Source: Sipunculus nudus (taxonomy: Eukaryota > Annelida > Sipuncula > Golfingiida > Sipunculidae). Taken from it: 64,000 nt of DNA. This document shows positions 60,490 to 64,000 of the stretch, piece after piece. The position numbers and the translations under genes were made by a program. How positions within the stretch are numbered: position 1 is the stretch's first letter; each line of letters starts with the position of its first letter. A model generated the notes under the pieces. That model saw only the letters and a list, made by a program, of their open reading frames with translations. It did not search any database and was not told where the DNA came from. The stretch spans positions 3,572,076-3,636,075 of the forward strand of contig CM049309.1 of the NCBI GenBank assembly GCA_026874595.1. The letters run 5' to 3'.

Positions 60490-61272
60490 TGTTACAGGTG
60501 CTCTTTTTATTATGTGACACGGGCGTAACTCCTGTTTTGGCACTCGTGTCTGGCCGCGTGTTACATTCTATATTTGATCCGTACTGGTTGAACTCTTGTT
60601 GTTATGCTGGCTTGGGGCGAGATCACGTGTACACCATGGTGTGTAGAGGCACGGCGATGTCTCTCTGGAGAATTTCGAAACGCGTGTAGACTGTGTTGTG
60701 CAAGATCTTATATACTGTTCGAGAAGTGGAAAATTCTAGGCTTGGGGTGTGAAGGTATATAAAGGGTCTGTTTTTTAGAAGACAGAGAGCAGAGAAGATT
60801 TCAGCGGACGCAGAAGCGTGTGTCAGGATCTCATCCGACGAATGCGGCAATTATAGATTTCAAAGACTTTCTCCTGGATTTTATGCATTTGGACTTCAGT
60901 TTACTTTCTGAGTTGTTGCAAGAACTTTTTACTGGACTGTCATTCTCCGAGAGTTTACATTTAAAGGACGAATCGTTGTGATGGTGTTGGTATCCAGGTA
61001 CTGTGCACATACATTATTTTCTCTGTGATTGTATTGAATTGTTGATATACCGCTGTTTTACGGTATAATTGTATTGATTTAGTGTATTGTATTGTTAGGG
61101 TTGTTTTAAGAATAAATTAAAGTTATTTGTTAACAAAAAAAAAAAACCACTGACTTCTTTATTCATTCCCCTAGACATTTCACGCTGCATAGTGTTACAG
61201 AATCTTATTTTTTAAATCTCCGTTACAGAATTTGTGTTCATCACAAATCTTCTTATATTAGGTTCCGTAACA
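60490..61272 (+). mobile_element. 783-bp solo LTR with 4-bp target duplication
   Basis: It begins TGTTACAGG, ends CCGTAACA, and is flanked by AATA on both sides (60486-60489 and 61273-61276). Inside, TATATAAAG (60756-60764) and AATAAA (61111-61116) are in the order and spacing of U3-R-U5. An A12 run (61135-61146) sits where the R/U5 boundary should be. There are no gag-pol sequences, so a full element was probably reduced to one LTR by recombination. The short frames inside (60489-60689 plus, 60623-60850 minus) are incidental. The termini match those of 28764-29193 and 37918-39613. Confidence 0.7.
61111..61116 (+). terminator. LTR poly(A) signal
   Basis: AATAAA about 19 bp before the internal A12 run. 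Confidence 0.6.
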
Positions 61273-61276
61273 AATA

Positions 61277-62845
61277 CAAACTGAGGGTTTTATCGGGTTT
61301 TACAGAAACGCAGTAATGTGAATATCTGTCAGAACAAGGAGGCCGAATGTGATGTGTACCGAATACATGTATTTATATTATTATATTTTCATACCGTCAT
61401 AATTACCATAATTTCCACACCAACGCCGAAAGGAGCTGGGATTCTCTCATCGAGTGATCAGCAGAAGGGTTTCAACATGTCTAAAGCGCATCCTGTTTTT
61501 CCAAATCAACCTAGTTTGTAGCTATTTTCGGCAGAAAGCGCTAATTGTTTTTTTTTCTAAAAGTAAAGGGGTATAAGTTAACACTAAGCCTGCGTTAAAA
61601 CAGTCAATCATATGTTAGATTACAGATTCAGAGTAGCGGTTAATTATAGGACAGGATAGGGTCGTTCGAGTCAATATTAGATGGTTGCGAGTAAGAATTA
61701 AGGTAAGCTTTGGTACCGCTATGGTGAATATGTCGGGAACATGACATAAACATCCTAAAGTGATTGATATATGAACGATAATGCCAGCGGCCAAAGCAAA
61801 TAGAAATTAACATTACTGAAATGATAAAATTGAAATATGAAATAATACCAAGCCATGATTTGTTTTCATGCATTTAAATGAAAATATAAACAGTAATCGG
61901 CATGATATAGTGGAATAATAATTGGCCGAGCTGGATACATTGTCATATACAGTATAGCAGTGTGATAGCAAAATAATATTAAATTTCCTAAATAAAACTT
62001 TTTATTGGAATATCAAAAATGCCATCCCCGCTTAGGACACACAAACCATCATTCCAAACGCTTTAAGACAAAAATCAGGCATATCCGAGGAGGCTTGAGT
62101 AAAGGTGAGTTGCGTGACCACCGTTGGGTGCCACCACAGTCAGTTATAATATAGATAAGTGTTTCCACATGAATCGGTGTACAGGGGTTTATCATGTCGG
62201 GCCGTAGAAAAAAAAACGCTATCAAATAATCCGTCAGAAAGCTACCTTGCTTTCAAGCTTCCAGTGATCTGGGACTGAATTAGTTTAACCAGGATGGAAA
62301 AAAATAAAAATAAAAATAAAACCTAAAATTTCGCAGCAGCAAAGCAATAAATAATTTCATCTTAATAACAACTCTGTCCACGAGTGTGGCTTTCTGGACC
62401 ATTATCCACACAGTACAATTACGTACAGGTCGTCTTTGGCTTCAACCTGGTGTAGCTCCTTACAACCCATCACAAACGCATGTCAGCCCCCGGCTTTTTT
62501 GGACACCTGGTAATCAAATTTACGACCAGTGAAGAAGTTCCTGGTATTTCAGTTTCTTTGTTCCTGCACAAGAGAAGCACTGCTTCACAGCAAGGTCATT
62601 TTCAACATTAGCTTTCTTGTGTCAGTGAGCTGTGGTTTATTTGAGGAATGTTTTAACCTCGGTGTCTGAGATTAACGTTTACTGGCGGGATTCCATGCTT
62701 CAGTAGACGCCCTGTCAGCTACCGTCGGCACAGATAAACACAATTGATGAGTTTTCTGTTTTGTTTTTTTCCCCTATCAGCAACCTGTATCTGGAGGTCG
62801 TTTTTTACGGAGATGATAACGGACACACTGTGCAAGCCGTCGACA
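61277..62845. other. no recognisable gene
   Basis: Frames at 61318-61521 (plus) and 61640-61873 (minus) are unsupported. Nothing else stands out. Confidence 0.45.
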
Positions 62846-62944
62846 TCATAATGAAACCACGTGATATCCATTGGATGTCAATATCACAATGAAATCTCGT
62901 GACGTCAAGTGGATGTCAATATCACAATGAAGCTACATCACGGA
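62846..62944 (+). repeat. 39-bp tandem repeat carrying E-box and CRE variants
   Basis: ATAATGAAACCACGTGATAT-CCATTGGATGTCA, then ATCACAATGAAATCTCGTGACGTCAAGTGGATGTCA, then a partial third unit. The same position is CACGTGAT in the first unit and GTGACGTCA in the second. The array lies about 270-370 bp upstream of a TATA box. Confidence 0.8.
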
Positions 62945-63224
62945 ATTAGGCTTCAGGTGTCAGCACTGTGGTCGCCACTACCATGTCTGTGCACAGTGAC
63001 GTCAGACACGGAAAAAACACATGTTATAAAATTCAAGATCACAATGAAAGCTTAGTATTTCTGACACAATCATTATAGGCTTATCAGGATAGAATAAAAA
63101 CAGCATTCAACGAGAGAAATCAGTTACTTGTAGATTCAACCCTTGACGTCACACTTACACTAGCCAATCACATCAAGGACCAGGTCTCTGTTTCTAGGCG
63201 CAATGCTTCCGCCGGATATATAAG
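62858..63224 (+). promoter_or_regulatory. CRE-rich TATA promoter
   Basis: In order: CACGTG (62858-62863), TGACGTCA at 62900-62907, 62997-63004 and 63144-63151, CCAAT (63164-63168) and TATATAAG (63217-63224). Three perfect 8-bp CREs in 250 bp is far above chance in AT-rich DNA. Known CRE plus TATA promoters respond to CREB/ATF factors. Transcription is predicted to start near 63247, leading into the exon ending at 63576. Confidence 0.6.
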
Positions 63225-63246
63225 GATCTGACCAGCTTTGTATTTC

Positions 63247-63576
63247 TAGTTCTCTTGCTGCCTCAGTTCGACTCTCTTTGAAATCTGGCTTGGTGCTTGT
63301 GGCTTATTTTAAACTGGGCTTGGTATGGCATCATCAATGTCACAGCTGACAGCTATTTCGTCCCTGCCTTTCCTCAAGTTTCTTTATTATAGGGTTTTAA
63401 AGTTTATTTTCTCTTTTCCCTTGGGTCCGAGGCTCCTCCATCTAAAGCCATATTTCCTTTCTTTAACTTAGGTGCGTCATCGGATTTTCGATGAGTTAAT
63501 GATGAACCTGGCCTGCCAGGTTGAACCATGGCCGAGCGCCTGGAGAGCAGTATACAGACAATGAATATTGGCCGTG
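63247..63576 (+). other. predicted first exon
   Basis: The start is inferred 30 bp after the TATA box and the end from the GTGAGT donor at 63577. A 48-codon upstream frame (63325-63471, starting TATGGCATC) lies in the leader and could lower translation of the main frame. The start position is approximate. Confidence 0.4.
63528..63576 (+). CDS. candidate first coding exon, 16 codons, continues beyond the window
   Basis: ATG at 63528 has a strong initiation context (ACCATGG). The frame encodes MAERLESSIQTMNIGR and then meets a consensus 5' splice donor, GTGAGT (63577-63582), leaving one base of the next codon. The promoter 300 bp upstream, the good start context and the donor are mutually consistent. 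The frame also stays open past the donor to 63776, so an unspliced 82-residue product is the alternative. The peptide is too short to assign a family. The next exon is outside the window. Confidence 0.4.
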
Positions 63577-64000
63577 GTGAGTTATTAACTGGATGCGTCA
63601 TTAATGGCGGTGATTGGCTTATGTATAGCTCAACAGGAGGTAGTGAATTCGTCCAACATGTTCATCTTGTCATGTTTAATCATCGCCTTGGGAATGGTCT
63701 GAGTTTATTACGCCCAAGACAGGTCGATGTAAAGGTTGCCGCGCCATCTGGCGGCGAGCGTCATCGTTTTGATTAATGCTGCCATGCGACGCTGTGGATG
63801 AGAGATTTTACGAGTATTTATGACTAACAGAGCGTGGTTTTTTTCTGTGGCGCCGAAATGCTCGTTGGAAGCCATGACAAGGCATGTTTGAGAACACACG
63901 ATTGAGAGAGATGGTGGATTTGGTTAATCACATGCGAATGACCTAAAGGAGTTCTTTTTCACGCCTCCAGCAAAACATAAATCACGTTATCGATGGCTTT
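63577..64000 (+). other. proposed first intron, continues beyond the window
   Basis: Follows the GTGAGT donor. Apart from the CTCF-like site nothing is recognised. Confidence 0.35.
63741..63754 (-). promoter_or_regulatory. CTCF-like motif in the proposed first intron
   Basis: CCGCCAGATGGCGC on the minus strand agrees with CCACYAGRKGGCRS at 13 of 14 positions. It lies 165 bp after the proposed first splice donor. Confidence 0.45.

Noticed and set aside
1-64000. Bacterial, viral or organellar origin of the window
   Set aside because: There are no dense genes, operons or viral structural/replication frames. The SINEs, microsatellites and Pol II-type signals are those of an animal nuclear genome.

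Overview
The window reads as animal nuclear DNA. It is AT-rich, has no long open reading frame, and is full of dinucleotide and homopolymer tracts, degenerate minisatellites and short non-autonomous mobile elements. It has no operons and no bacterial-type gene density. The tRNA-headed SINEs and the general repeat style suggest a marine invertebrate, most likely a lophotrochozoan such as a mollusc. That placement is an impression from repeat style, not a measured result. Most of the 64 kb appears to be intergenic or intronic.

Coding evidence is thin, and every call is a candidate. (1) A possible small secreted peptide ends at the left edge on the minus strand (16-282). (2) A possible 3'-terminal exon lies on the minus strand (48245-48479), with a pyrimidine-rich acceptor, a stop codon, AATAAA at 48169-48174 and a T/G-rich stretch just downstream. 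(3) A possible gene start lies at the right edge on the plus strand. It has three perfect TGACGTCA sites, a CCAAT box, a TATATAAG box and an ATG in good context at 63528, followed after 49 coding bases by GTGAGT. Two further TATA promoters are proposed, at 29.25-29.30 kb (with a CRE) and at 7.21 kb.

Mobile elements are the best-supported content. A 430-bp miniature LTR element (28764-29193, minus strand) has about 155-bp direct terminal repeats, a candidate primer-binding site, a polypurine tract and a 4-bp target duplication (AAAT). Both of its LTRs carry tRNA-like A and B boxes. A 1.7-kb foldback element (37918-39613) has long inverted arms built from about 15-bp repeats and a 5-bp target duplication (GGGTT). 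Two solo-LTR-like elements lie at 2511-3273 and 60490-61272, the second with a 4-bp duplication (AATA). The miniature LTR, the foldback and the second solo LTR share the termini TGTTAC...GTAACA. Several tRNA-derived SINE copies and small CAGTGG-type MITEs with TA flanks fill other intervals.

Layout: 0-1 kb, peptide candidate and SINE; 2.5-4.7 kb, LTR and TAATAG arrays between (AT)n tracts; 4.9-6.4 kb, a diverged 0.8-kb tandem duplication; 7.2-7.6 kb, promoter-like segment; 10.1-10.7 kb, degenerate tandem repeats; 12.9-15 kb, microsatellites and element fragments; 20.2 kb, MITE; 21.7-23.3 kb, regulatory-looking motifs (CRE/MARE, NRF1, CTCF-like); 24.2-24.5 kb, 38-bp minisatellite; 28.8-29.4 kb, miniature LTR element followed by a promoter; 31-32 kb, CCAAT-rich segment with a large inverted repeat and a CTCF-like site; 37.9-39.6 kb, foldback; 42.8-45.4 kb, interrupted tandem duplication; 48.2-48.5 kb, terminal exon; 50.3-51.6 kb, GC-richer segment and MITE; 54.4-56.1 kb, repeats and SINE; 57.2-59 kb, AT minisatellite and MITE; 60.5-61.3 kb, solo LTR; 62.8-64 kb, CRE-rich promoter and first exon.
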